Positions 8,033 to 16,677 of a stretch of DNA of 64,000 bases are shown here, in pieces (position 1 is the stretch's first letter; the number at the start of each line of letters is the position of its first letter). This stretch comes from Phytopseudomonas argentinensis (GTDB lineage Bacteria > Pseudomonadota > Gammaproteobacteria > Pseudomonadales > Pseudomonadaceae), in assembly GCF_900113905.1 (NCBI RefSeq), contig NZ_FORC01000002.1, positions 1-64,000 of the forward strand, in the 5' to 3' direction. The notes under the pieces were generated by a model. It saw only the letters and a list, made by a program, of their open reading frames with translations. It ran no database searches and was not told the DNA's origin. A program made the position numbers and the translations under genes.

Positions 8033-9277
8033 TCAGACACTGGGACGGCCCACCAGGGCATAGGAGCTGATGCTGATCTCATGCTCACGGGTCAGGTAGG
8101 TCTGGCGTTCCAGGCGGTCACGCTGGAAGCGCCCTTCGCGCGACAGGCGCGAGAACCAGTAGAGCAACTCGTCGGTGGCCCCCTCGGGTTCCTGCTCCAG
8201 CAACCAGGTCATCAGGTCCGGCAACGGCAGCGACTGCTCGCAACGGTCGATCATTTCCCGGGCGGTTTTCGGCGCCCTCGGGTTGTCGCCCTTGCGCTTG
8301 CCGGTGGCTTTCGGGAAGTGGTTGGGCTTGGCTTCGAAGCGCGCCAGGGCATAAACGTAGGCTTCGACCTGGGAGGCGCTGCCGAGGAAGTTGCTCTGCG
8401 GTCGGGTGAACAGCGGCATGGCGGCCTGCGGCACGGCGTCGATGCCTTTCTTGCGGATCACCGACAGGGCCAGCGCCGCACCACGGGTCACGGCGTTGTG
8501 GCGGCGGGCTTCCTCGCGCAGCGGCAGCAGCAGTTCGCGGGCCTTGCGCAGGGTCAGCTGGGCGCTGGTCTGCATTTCCAGGATGCGAGCGTGGGTGCGC
8601 AGCAGCAGGTCGTCGTCGACCAATTGGCCAAGGCGCTGCTGCTCACCGAGCAGCTTGAGCAGCACCTGCTCGACGCGGCGCACGCCTTGCTCGAAGGCGC
8701 CATCGGCGGCGACCAGCTGGATCATCGGCTCGACGTACTCGTCCCAGGTGGCGAGCACTTCGGCGTAACGCTGGCGCAGGGGAATCTGCCGGTCGCTGGT
8801 CTTGGCCCGCTCGGCCACGCCGATCAGCGCCTGCTCGTCGTTATTGAGCTTTTTCAACACATCGCGCACGCGCATGTCGAGCAGGCGCAGCTGGCGGGCC
8901 AGGTCGTTGCCGTCGCGGATCTCGAAGGCGTCCTGGATATAGCCGGCCAGGCGCTCGAGGTGGCGCAGGTAGGCTTCGATCTCCAGGCACAGGCCGAGGC
9001 GGTGTTCGCGGCGCAGGTAGGACAGGAAGTCGTGGATCTGCGCGTTGAGCTCGAAGCGGTTGGGGCTCTTGGCCACCGGCACCAGGATGTCCAGGCGGAT
9101 CCACTGGTCGAGCAGGGCGGTGACATCCACCGCCGTGCTTTGCGGCGGCAATTGGGCGGTCAGCTGGTTGCGCAGCTCCACCAGACTCAGGGTGCCGGCG
9201 TCGAAGCGTTCACCGAGCGGTTCGAGCAGGGCCCAGTGCTCGGCGAGGGCGCGCAATACGCGTTTGGGGTCGATCAT
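8033..9277 (-). CDS. mksF: Condensin subunit MksF (kleisin)
   Basis: A 414-residue protein matching MksF, the kleisin of the MksBEF condensin. It starts MIDPKRVLRALAEHWALLEP, with a helical N-terminal winged-helix-like part, a long helical middle and an R/K-rich end. It is the first gene of the minus-strand mksFEB operon. Its promoter should lie in the 267 bases shared with the divergent nspC gene. The kleisin links the SMC heads into a ring. Identification is by operon context, size and similarity in character to P. aeruginosa MksF; no enzymatic motif is expected. Confidence 0.88.
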   Translation of the reverse strand: MIDPKRVLRALAEHWALLEPLGERFDAGTLSLVELRNQLTAQLPPQSTAVDVTALLDQWIRLDILVPVAKSPNRFELNAQIHDFLSYLRREHRLGLCLEIEAYLRHLERLAGYIQDAFEIRDGNDLARQLRLLDMRVRDVLKKLNNDEQALIGVAERAKTSDRQIPLRQRYAEVLATWDEYVEPMIQLVAADGAFEQGVRRVEQVLLKLLGEQQRLGQLVDDDLLLRTHARILEMQTSAQLTLRKARELLLPLREEARRHNAVTRGAALALSVIRKKGIDAVPQAAMPLFTRPQSNFLGSASQVEAYVYALARFEAKPNHFPKATGKRKGDNPRAPKTAREMIDRCEQSLPLPDLMTWLLEQEPEGATDELLYWFSRLSREGRFQRDRLERQTYLTREHEISISSYALVGRPSV

Positions 9278-9544
9278 CGCGGGACGGTCGCTCGCTTGCG
9301 AAAAAACGCCGATTGTACGGGAAACCGACCCGCCCCTGCATTGTCACGCAGGCGTCATCCGCGCGCGGCATGCTCGGCGGCGAATCACCGGCTCATGGTG
9401 GGCAATACGCCATGAAATATCCGTAAATGGACAAAATATGCTCAACGGCCTTTCGATCTGTGGCCGTTGTCGGCACAATTCGCGTCCGCTTTTTTCAGGA
9501 GGCTGGCGGGCTCCTGTTGGCCGACCTTTATTACGGACTGCGCA

Positions 9545-10642
9545 ATGATCAAAACGCCGTACTACCTCATCGACAAACAGAAGCTGCTGGGCAACATGGA
9601 GAAGATCGCCTATGTGCGCGAACACTCCGGTGCCAAGGCGCTGCTGGCCCTCAAGTGCTTCGCCACCTGGTCGGTCTTCGACCTGATGCAGCAGTACATG
9701 GACGGCACCACCTCCAGCTCGCTGTACGAGCTCAAGCTCGGCCGCCAGAAGTTCGCCGGCGAAACCCATGCCTACAGCGTGGCCTGGGCCGACGACGAGA
9801 TCGAGGAGATGCTCGCCAACTGCGACAAGATCATCTTCAACTCCATCGGCCAGCTCGAGCGCTTCGCCGAACAGTCGGCGGGCAAGGTGCGCGGCTTGCG
9901 CGTCAACCCGCAGGTCAGCAGCTCCGATTACCTGCTGGCCGACCCGGCGCGCCCGTTCAGCCGCCTCGGTGAGTGGGACCCGGCCAAGATCGAAGCGGTG
10001 ATCGAGCAGATCTCCGGCTTCATGTTCCACAACAACTGCGAGAATGGCGACTTCGGCCTGTTCGACAAGATGCTCACCCACATCGAGGAGCGCTTCGGCC
10101 ACCTGCTGCACAAGGTCGAGTGGGTCAGCCTCGGTGGCGGCATCCATTTCACCGGCGAAGGCTATGCGCTGGACGCCTTCTGCGCGCGCCTGAAGAACTT
10201 CTCCGAAAAGTACGGCGTGCAGGTCTACCTGGAGCCGGGCGAAGCGGCCATCACCGGCAGCGCCTCGCTGGAGGTCACCGTGCTCGACACCCTCTACAAC
10301 GGCAAGCACCTGGCGGTGGTCGACAGCTCCATCGAAGCGCACATGCTCGACCTGCTGATCTACCGCCTCAACGCCAAGCTGGCGCCCAGCGAGGGTGAGC
10401 ACACCTACATGGTGTGCGGCAAATCCTGCCTGGCCGGGGATATCTTCGGCGAGTACCGGTTCGAGAAACCGCTGCAGATCGGCGACCGCCTGTCGTTCGT
10501 CGACGCGGCCGGTTACACCATGGTCAAGAAGAACTGGTTCAACGGCCTGAAGATGCCCGCCATCGTGGTCAAGCAGCTCGACGGCAGCGTCGAGGTGGTT
10601 CGTGAATTCGGTTTCGACGATTACCTGTCGAGCCTGTCGTAA
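9545..10642 (+). CDS. nspC: Carboxynorspermidine/carboxyspermidine decarboxylase
   Basis: A 365-residue PLP-dependent decarboxylase of the alanine-racemase fold (group IV, with LysA and DABA decarboxylases). The N-terminal segment ALLALKCF places the PLP lysine at K37, and the C-terminal half carries the GKSCLAGD motif with the active-site cysteine. It removes CO2 from carboxyspermidine or carboxynorspermidine to give spermidine or norspermidine. The dehydrogenase that makes the substrate is the next gene, 48 bases downstream, so the pair forms the alternative polyamine pathway. The ATG at 545 bases into the 9-kb mark was preferred to upstream starts because MIKTPYYLID is the conserved family N-terminus. 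Confidence 0.93.
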   Translation: MIKTPYYLIDKQKLLGNMEKIAYVREHSGAKALLALKCFATWSVFDLMQQYMDGTTSSSLYELKLGRQKFAGETHAYSVAWADDEIEEMLANCDKIIFNSIGQLERFAEQSAGKVRGLRVNPQVSSSDYLLADPARPFSRLGEWDPAKIEAVIEQISGFMFHNNCENGDFGLFDKMLTHIEERFGHLLHKVEWVSLGGGIHFTGEGYALDAFCARLKNFSEKYGVQVYLEPGEAAITGSASLEVTVLDTLYNGKHLAVVDSSIEAHMLDLLIYRLNAKLAPSEGEHTYMVCGKSCLAGDIFGEYRFEKPLQIGDRLSFVDAAGYTMVKKNWFNGLKMPAIVVKQLDGSVEVVREFGFDDYLSSLS

Positions 10643-10690
10643 TACCGCAGCACCTTTCTCAACGAGCGCAGTACCCTGGAGGTGAAACAA

Positions 10691-11935
10691 TTGAAGAAGA
10701 ACGTCCTTATCATTGGTGCAGGAGGTGTCGCCAAGGTGGTGGCCCACAAGTGCGCGCAGCACAACGACGAACTCGGTCGTATTGCCATCGCGTCACGGAA
10801 CATCTCCAAATGCCAGGCCATCATCGACAGCGTCAAGGCCAAGGGTAGCCTCAAGGTACCCGCCGACATCCAGGCCTTCTCGCTCAATGCACTGGATATC
10901 GAGGCGACCAAGGCGCTGATCCGCGAGACCGAATCGCAGATCGTCATCAACGTCGGTTCCGCCTTCCTCAACATGTCGGTGCTGCGTGCCTGCATCGATA
11001 CCGGCGTGGCCTACCTGGACACCGCCATTCACGAAGAACCGGGCAAGATCTGCGAAACCCCGCCCTGGTATGGCAACTACGAGTGGAAACACCTCGAGGA
11101 ATGCCAGCAGAAGAACATCACGGCCATTCTCGGCGTCGGTTTCGACCCGGGTGTGGTCAACGCCTATGCGGCCCTGGCCCAGCAACAGCATTTCGACAAG
11201 ATCGAGTCGATCGATATCCTCGACGTCAATGCCGGCAGCCATGGCAAGTATTTCGCGACCAATTTCGATCCGGAAATCAATTTCCGCGAGTTCACCGGCA
11301 CCGTCTACAGCTGGCAGAACGCCCAGTGGACCAGCAACCGCATGTTCGAGGTCAAGCGCACCGACGACTTGCCGGTTGTAGGTTCCCAGAACCTGTACCT
11401 GACCGGCCACGATGAAGTGCATTCGATCTCCAAGAACCTGGACGTGCCCAACGTGCGCTTCTGGATGAGCTTCGGCGAGCACTACATCAACGTCTTCACC
11501 GTGCTGAACAACCTCGGCCTGCTCTCCGAGCAACCGGTGAAAACCGCTGAAGGGCTCGAAGTGGTGCCGCTGAAGGTGGTCAAGGCCGTGCTGCCGGATC
11601 CGGCTTCCCTGGCGCCGGGCTATACCGGCAAGACCTGCATCGGTGACCTGGTCAAGGGCACCAAGGACGGCAAGGCCCGCGAGGTGTTTATCTACAACGT
11701 GGCCGATCACGAAGAAGCCTTCGCCGAGACCGACAGCCAGGGCATCTCCTACACCGCCGGCGTACCGCCGGTAGCCGCTGCACTGCTGGTGGCCCGTGGC
11801 GAGTGGGATGCAGCACGTATGGTCAACGTCGAAGAACTGCCGGCCGAGCCGTTCCTCAAGCTCCTCGACGTGATGGGCCTGCCCACGCGTATCAAGGATG
11901 AGCATGGTGATCGTCCCTGGGATCAGTCGCTGTAA
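10691..11935 (+). CDS. Carboxynorspermidine/carboxyspermidine synthase (saccharopine dehydrogenase family)
   Basis: A 414-residue NADPH-dependent enzyme of the Lys1/saccharopine dehydrogenase family. The Rossmann motif VLIIGAGGVAKVVAHKCAQ begins at residue 5. With nspC immediately upstream, it should condense aspartate semialdehyde with putrescine (or 1,3-diaminopropane) and reduce the imine to carboxyspermidine (or carboxynorspermidine). The start is TTG at 10691: a strong GGAGGTG site at 10678-10684 sits 6 bases before it, while the GTG at 10682 lies inside that site and cannot use it. A hairpin terminator follows the stop. Which diamine is used cannot be told from sequence. Confidence 0.9.
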   Translation: MKKNVLIIGAGGVAKVVAHKCAQHNDELGRIAIASRNISKCQAIIDSVKAKGSLKVPADIQAFSLNALDIEATKALIRETESQIVINVGSAFLNMSVLRACIDTGVAYLDTAIHEEPGKICETPPWYGNYEWKHLEECQQKNITAILGVGFDPGVVNAYAALAQQQHFDKIESIDILDVNAGSHGKYFATNFDPEINFREFTGTVYSWQNAQWTSNRMFEVKRTDDLPVVGSQNLYLTGHDEVHSISKNLDVPNVRFWMSFGEHYINVFTVLNNLGLLSEQPVKTAEGLEVVPLKVVKAVLPDPASLAPGYTGKTCIGDLVKGTKDGKAREVFIYNVADHEEAFAETDSQGISYTAGVPPVAAALLVARGEWDAARMVNVEELPAEPFLKLLDVMGLPTRIKDEHGDRPWDQSL

Positions 11936-11956
11936 GACTGGCCTACGCAGTCGCTG

Positions 11957-11995
11957 CATGAAAAAAGGATCGCCTCGGCGATCCTTTTTCGTTTC
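11957..11995. terminator. Terminator; 39-bp sequence repeated at 14942
   Basis: AAAAAAGGATCGCC and GGCGATCCTTTTT form a stem with flanking A and T runs. It sits between the convergent polyamine and chemoreceptor genes and can serve both. The whole 39 bases, including flanks, recur exactly at 14942-14980 in the same orientation. Confidence 0.88.
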
Positions 11996-12007
11996 CAGAT
12001 GCTGCGC

Positions 12008-13633
12008 TCAGACGTTGAAGCGGCCGACCAGGCGGTTGAGGTCGGCGGCCAGGCGCGACAGCTCATGGCTGGAGGCGCTGGTCTGGTGGGCACCGGTGGC
12101 GGACTGTACCGATAGATCGCGAATGTTCACCAGGTTGCGGTCCACCTCGCGGGCCACCTGGGCCTGCTCTTCCGCGGCACTGGCGATCACCAGATTGCGC
12201 TCGTACATCTCGCCGATTCCGTTGGTGATCTCGTTCAAGGCGTCGCCCGCGCTCTGGGCCAGCTCGCGGGTATCGCGCGCCTGACGGGTGCTGGCTTGCA
12301 TGGAGGTCAGGGCCTGGCTGGCGCCGGTGCGCATGCTGGAGACCATCTGCTCGATTTCCTGGGTCGAGTTCTGGGTGCGGTGGGCCAGGGCCCGTACCTC
12401 ATCTGCCACCACCGCGAAGCCGCGGCCGGACTCGCCGGCTCGCGCCGCCTCGATGGCCGCGTTGAGGGCCAGCAGATTGGTCTGCTCGGCAATCGCGCGA
12501 ATCACGTCCAGCACCTTGCCGATTTCCTGGGATTGTTCGGCCACCCGTTGTACCAGGCTGGAGGTGCCTTCCACTTCGCCGGACAGGTCACTGATCGCAG
12601 CGATGGTCTCCGAAACCCGGGCCTGACCCTGCTGGGCGGCGTGATTGGCCGACTTGGAGGCCTCGGAGGTGGACACCGCATTGCGGGCCACTTCATCCAC
12701 CGCGGCGCTCATCTCGTTGACGGCGGTAGCGGCCTGCTCGATCTCGTCATTCTGCTGCTGCAGCCCACGGCCGGCTTCGTCGGTCACCGCGTTGAGTTCT
12801 TCGGCGGCGGCAGCGAGCTGGGTGGACGAGCCGGAAATTGCCGCCAGGGTTTCGCGCAGGCGCTGCTGCATCTGCGCCAGGGAGACCTGCAACTGGCTGA
12901 CCTCGTCGCGGCCCTCGACCTGGATACCCTGAGTCAGGTCGCCATCGGCCACATGGCGCGCGGCCTGCACCGCCTGCTTCAGCGGCCCGACGATACTGCG
13001 GGTGAGCAGCCAGGCCAGCGCCACGGTGATCAGCGCTGCCAGCAGGATCACCCCGACTACCACCCGCTGCGAGTGGGCATAAGCCTGCGCCGATACCGTA
13101 CCTTCCTGGGCGATGCCCTTGCTGTAGATGTCGCCCAACTCGGCCAGCTGCGCGCCGGTACCGTCGACCACCGGCTTCATGTCGACCAGCAGCAGTTTGT
13201 TCAGCGCATCGCGCTTGCCCTGGCGCGCCAACACGAAGGAGTCGGCCATGCCGCGCTGGTAGGCGGCGAAATCCTTGCGAAACTGGTCGTAGATACGCTG
13301 CTCGTCCGGCGTATCGATAAAGGGTTCGAAGTCACGGATGTTCTGTTCCAGCACCTTATTGCGCGCGTCGTACTGGCCCACGTAGGTATCGACGTTGGCC
13401 GGATCGGGATCCAGCGCCACGCGCAGGGAAATGGTGCGAATGCGCAGCATGTTCTCGCGGATGGAAGCGACCGCCTGGATGCTCGGCACCCAGTCGGTTT
13501 CGATGTTGCTGGCGCGTTCGCGGATGCTCGACATGGTGCTCAGCGAAAAGATGCCCAGAAAGGCCACCATAAGGGCAATCAGGCCGAAGCCGAAGGCAGC
13601 GCGGGGTGCGATGTTCCAATTGCGTAGCAGCAT
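12008..13633 (-). CDS. Methyl-accepting chemotaxis protein
   Basis: A 541-residue chemoreceptor. TM1 is at about residues 12-31, followed by a periplasmic four-helix-bundle sensor of about 155 residues, TM2 at 191-211, a HAMP domain, and a cytoplasmic signalling domain with the conserved hairpin tip ([20 protein letters not shown]). It should feed the CheA/CheW array; the ligand is unknown. No C-terminal CheR-binding pentapeptide is seen. It is a single-gene unit, divergent from the exported lactonase-like gene and bounded downstream by the shared terminator. The ATG used gives the basic [11 protein letters not shown] leader before TM1. Confidence 0.94.
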   Translation of the reverse strand: MLLRNWNIAPRAAFGFGLIALMVAFLGIFSLSTMSSIRERASNIETDWVPSIQAVASIRENMLRIRTISLRVALDPDPANVDTYVGQYDARNKVLEQNIRDFEPFIDTPDEQRIYDQFRKDFAAYQRGMADSFVLARQGKRDALNKLLLVDMKPVVDGTGAQLAELGDIYSKGIAQEGTVSAQAYAHSQRVVVGVILLAALITVALAWLLTRSIVGPLKQAVQAARHVADGDLTQGIQVEGRDEVSQLQVSLAQMQQRLRETLAAISGSSTQLAAAAEELNAVTDEAGRGLQQQNDEIEQAATAVNEMSAAVDEVARNAVSTSEASKSANHAAQQGQARVSETIAAISDLSGEVEGTSSLVQRVAEQSQEIGKVLDVIRAIAEQTNLLALNAAIEAARAGESGRGFAVVADEVRALAHRTQNSTQEIEQMVSSMRTGASQALTSMQASTRQARDTRELAQSAGDALNEITNGIGEMYERNLVIASAAEEQAQVAREVDRNLVNIRDLSVQSATGAHQTSASSHELSRLAADLNRLVGRFNV

Positions 13634-13728
13634 AGGGACCTCTTGGGTCTGGCAGTATTGTTGTTGTCCACCGGGCTATCGGCTGCCGGGGAGGGCGCTT
13701 GAACGCCGATGTGACGCTTTCGGTGATC

Positions 13729-13758
13729 TTGCAAAAAATAGTTACACAGTCATAGGAT
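13729..13758 (+). promoter_or_regulatory. Candidate sigma-70 promoter of the lactonase-like gene
   Basis: TTGCAA at 13729-13734 and TAGGAT at 13753-13758 are separated by 18 bases, 36 bases before the start codon. The elements resemble -35 and -10 boxes, but this is by eye only. Confidence 0.4.
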
Positions 13759-13793
13759 GTCTGACCACAATAATCACAACAAGCAGGCTTCCC

Positions 13794-14924
13794 ATGCTCA
13801 AACCGCTCGCTGTCGCTGCACTGGCGTCCTGCCTGGCCACTACCGCCCAGGCTGCCGTTTCCTTCGCCTATATCTCCAGCCCGAACGATGGCCTGATTTC
13901 CCAGTACCGCCTGGATGACGGCACGGGAGCCATTACCCTGGTGGAGCAGACCCAGGCCGGTGACAAGGTCAACCCGATGGCGCTCTCGCCCGACGGCACG
14001 CTGCTCTTCGCGGCCCAGAGGGTCGCGCCATTCAAGGTGATCAGCTACCGGGTCGATGCTGGCACCGGGCATCTCGAGCGCCTTGGCCAGGCACCACTGG
14101 CCGACAGCATGGCCTACCTGTCCACCGACCGCAGCGGACGCTTCCTGCTGGCCGCTTCCTATGGCGGTGCGCTGCTCAGCGTGCAGGCTATCGACAAGGA
14201 CGGCCAGGTCGCCGACCAGCCCCAGGTCTACAAGACCGGCCCGTTCGCCCATTCGATTCGCACCGACCCGAGCGACCGCTTCGTGTATGCCGGTAATCTC
14301 GGTGCCGACAAGGTGCTGCAGTTCAGCCAGGACAAGCAGAGCGGCGCGCTGACGCGCATCGGTGACGGCTTCGCCACCACGGCAGCCAAGACCGGCCCGC
14401 GGCATATCGCGTTTTCACCCAATGGCAAGTTCCTCTACGTGGTAGGCGAACTGAGCGGCACGGTCACCGGTTATGCCATCGATGGGCAGACCGGTGCCCT
14501 CAAGCAGGTGAGCGCGGCCAATGGCATTCCCGCATCACTCGGGCTGGCCCATGGTGAGGCGCGCAGCGCCGCCAACAATGACTTGAAGGACGACCCGACG
14601 CCGCGCATCTGGGCCGCCGATATTCGCCTGTCGCCTGATGGTTCGCTGCTGTACATCACCGAGCGCACCACCAGTTCGGTGTCGGCCTTCACGGTCGACG
14701 CGAATGACGGCAGCCTGAAATTTCTCGGTAATTATCCGGTGCAGGAAAAGCAGCCGCGCAATATCGCCTTCTTCCCCAACGGCAAATGGCTGCTGGTCAC
14801 CGGCGAGAAAAGCCAGACCATCGGCAGCTACCGGATTGGTGACAAGGGCAGCCTCGACCGGGTGAGCGAGGCGAAGTCCGGCGATGGCGCACTGTGGATC
14901 GAGATCCTTCCGGTCAAACCCTGA
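13794..14924 (+). CDS. Exported lactonase-family beta-propeller protein
   Basis: A 376-residue protein with a cleavable signal peptide (MLKPLAVAALASCLATTAQA, probable cleavage after AQA) and a seven-bladed propeller of the lactonase (Pgl/YbhE-like) family. Repeated blade motifs such as NPMALSPDGTLLFAA, HIAFSPNGKFLYVVGE and NIAFFPNGKWLLVTGE show this. Cytoplasmic relatives hydrolyse 6-phosphogluconolactone; an exported one probably acts on a free sugar lactone or has a non-sugar substrate. It stands alone between the divergent chemoreceptor and a terminator. Upstream in-frame codons lack a signal sequence and were rejected. Confidence 0.85.
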   Translation: MLKPLAVAALASCLATTAQAAVSFAYISSPNDGLISQYRLDDGTGAITLVEQTQAGDKVNPMALSPDGTLLFAAQRVAPFKVISYRVDAGTGHLERLGQAPLADSMAYLSTDRSGRFLLAASYGGALLSVQAIDKDGQVADQPQVYKTGPFAHSIRTDPSDRFVYAGNLGADKVLQFSQDKQSGALTRIGDGFATTAAKTGPRHIAFSPNGKFLYVVGELSGTVTGYAIDGQTGALKQVSAANGIPASLGLAHGEARSAANNDLKDDPTPRIWAADIRLSPDGSLLYITERTTSSVSAFTVDANDGSLKFLGNYPVQEKQPRNIAFFPNGKWLLVTGEKSQTIGSYRIGDKGSLDRVSEAKSGDGALWIEILPVKP

Positions 14925-14941
14925 TCGCGGCAGCTGGCGTA

Positions 14942-14980
14942 CATGAAAAAAGGATCGCCTCGGCGATCCTTTTTCGTTTC
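14942..14980. terminator. Terminator; identical copy of 11957-11995
   Basis: The same 39-base hairpin-with-tails as at 11957, lying between the convergent lactonase-like and CitMHS genes. Stem GGATCGCC/GGCGATCC with A6 and T5 flanks. Confidence 0.88.
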
Positions 14981-14994
14981 AGCCATGTGTGCGG

Positions 14995-16302
14995 TCAGAC
15001 CGTCACCACGCCCAGCAGCACCGCCGAGGCCAGCATGATCAGGCTGATGCCCCAGGCCCACAGCACGGTGTAGCGGATGTGCTTGTACAGCTCGACGCCC
15101 GCCAGGCCGATGGCCAGGTACACGCTGGGCACTACCGGGCTGACGCCGAAGCCGGTGTTCTCGCCAATCAGCATGGCGTTGGCCACCGATGCCGGGTCGA
15201 CGCCGGCCGCCACGGCCACGTCGCGGATCACCGGCAGCAGGGCGAAGTAGTAAGCGTCCGGTGAAAACAGCATACCCAGCGGCACGCCGAAGGCACCGAT
15301 GATCACGTGAATCCAGTTGGCCGAGCCCTCGGGCAGAATGTTGATCATCCAGTGCGCCATGCCGTCGGACATGCCGGCGCCGGCCAGCACGCCGAGCAGG
15401 ATGCCGGCCGCAAGCATCACCAGGGCCATTTGCATGGCGTCCGTGGCGTGGGCGCGCAGCGCCTGGTTCTGGTCATCCAGGCTCGGGTAGTTGAGCAGTA
15501 GGGCGATGCCCAGGCCGACCATGAAACAGGCGAACAGCGGAAAGGCGCCGGTGAACAGGCAAACCAGAATGCCGGCGGTCAGCGCCAGGTTGGCCCAGTA
15601 GCGCCAGTTGCTGGTCGGCAGCATCTGCGAGGTGTCGACCTGTGGTGCGTCAGCCGGTGCGCTGTCGATCACCGCACCGCCATTGGCCGCGAAGCTGCGT
15701 TGCGCGCGCAGGCCGAGAAACACCGCCAGGCTCATGACCAGCACCAGCCCGACAGCCTGGATGGGAATCAGCGAGATCCACAGCTGCGAGGCGTCGATGC
15801 CGGTCACCGCCGAAGCGCGTGCGGTAGTACCGCCCCAGGGCACCATGTTCATCACCCCGGCGCTGAGCACCACCAGGCACAGCAGCATCTGCCGGCTCAT
15901 GCCCAGGCGCAGGTACAGCGGCAGCAGGGCGGGAATCACCAGCAGGAAGGTGGCGGCGCCGATGCCGTCGAGATGGGTGACCGAGGTCACTGCCACTGTG
16001 ACGATGGCCACGGAAAGCGGGCGGCCCTTGGTGCTTTTCAACAGAAAGCGCACCAGCGGGTCGAACAGCCCGCGGTCACGCATGATGCCGAAATACAAGA
16101 TGGCGAAGATGAACAGGGTGGCGGTCGGTGCCACGGTCTTCAGGCCTTCGGTGATGAACTTGCCGATTTCGCCAAGGCCGAAGCCGGCCATCACGCAGGC
16201 GATCACCGGCAGGGTGACGAAGGCGACCAGCGGGGTGATACGGCGCATCAGGATCAGGATGACGATGCTGAACATCAGGGTGAAGCCGAGGGCGGTGATC
16301 AT
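14995..16302 (-). CDS. CitMHS-family citrate/tricarboxylate transporter
   Basis: A 435-residue, 11-12-TM inner-membrane carrier of the CitMHS family (divalent metal-citrate/H+ symporters). It shows the family-typical LDGIGAATFLLVIPALLPLY and VPWGGTTARAS stretches. The family takes up citrate or related acids complexed with a divalent metal. It is the last gene of a minus-strand set with a small AtuA-partner protein and an AtuA-like protein, opposite a LysR gene, so its substrate may be a branched or tricarboxylic acid used by those proteins rather than citrate itself. Confidence 0.88.
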   Translation of the reverse strand: MITALGFTLMFSIVILILMRRITPLVAFVTLPVIACVMAGFGLGEIGKFITEGLKTVAPTATLFIFAILYFGIMRDRGLFDPLVRFLLKSTKGRPLSVAIVTVAVTSVTHLDGIGAATFLLVIPALLPLYLRLGMSRQMLLCLVVLSAGVMNMVPWGGTTARASAVTGIDASQLWISLIPIQAVGLVLVMSLAVFLGLRAQRSFAANGGAVIDSAPADAPQVDTSQMLPTSNWRYWANLALTAGILVCLFTGAFPLFACFMVGLGIALLLNYPSLDDQNQALRAHATDAMQMALVMLAAGILLGVLAGAGMSDGMAHWMINILPEGSANWIHVIIGAFGVPLGMLFSPDAYYFALLPVIRDVAVAAGVDPASVANAMLIGENTGFGVSPVVPSVYLAIGLAGVELYKHIRYTVLWAWGISLIMLASAVLLGVVTV

Positions 16303-16356
16303 GACGATCTCTCCGGTTTTATTATTGTTGGAGTCGCAGGGCTGGCGGCGCTGGTG

Positions 16357-16677
16357 CTATGGGGGTGGTGGCAGCCTCAGGTCGAGCAGGGCATAACTCA
16401 GGCTCTTGCCATGGCGGTCGATGGCGGGGCTGGCATTCACGCCGCCTTCCAGGGCGTTTTCCACCACGAAGTTGAGGCCGCCCAGGTTCGGCAGCTCGAA
16501 GCGGCGCACCGTGCCGATGCGGCGGTGGGCCAGGCAGCCCGCCACCCGCTCGACGGTCAGCTCGCGGGCCAGCCAGGCATAGTGCGCGGCGTCATAGGCG
16601 AACACCGCCACGCTGAGAATGTTGCCCTTGTCGCCGGCACGGGCGTGGGCGTAGTCGCACAACAGAACGTCGCTCAT
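16357..16677 (-). CDS. AtuA-associated small protein
   Basis: A 106-residue protein starting MSDVLLCDYAHARAGDKGN. Small proteins of this type are found as the partner, or as the C-terminal domain, of AtuA (DUF1446) proteins. The function is not established. The ATG overlaps the stop of the AtuA-like gene (TGATG), which implies translational coupling and probably a complex. An upstream GTG at 16686 is possible but is not needed. Fifty-four bases separate it from the transporter gene. Confidence 0.8.
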   Translation of the reverse strand: MSDVLLCDYAHARAGDKGNILSVAVFAYDAAHYAWLARELTVERVAGCLAHRRIGTVRRFELPNLGGLNFVVENALEGGVNASPAIDRHGKSLSYALLDLRLPPPP

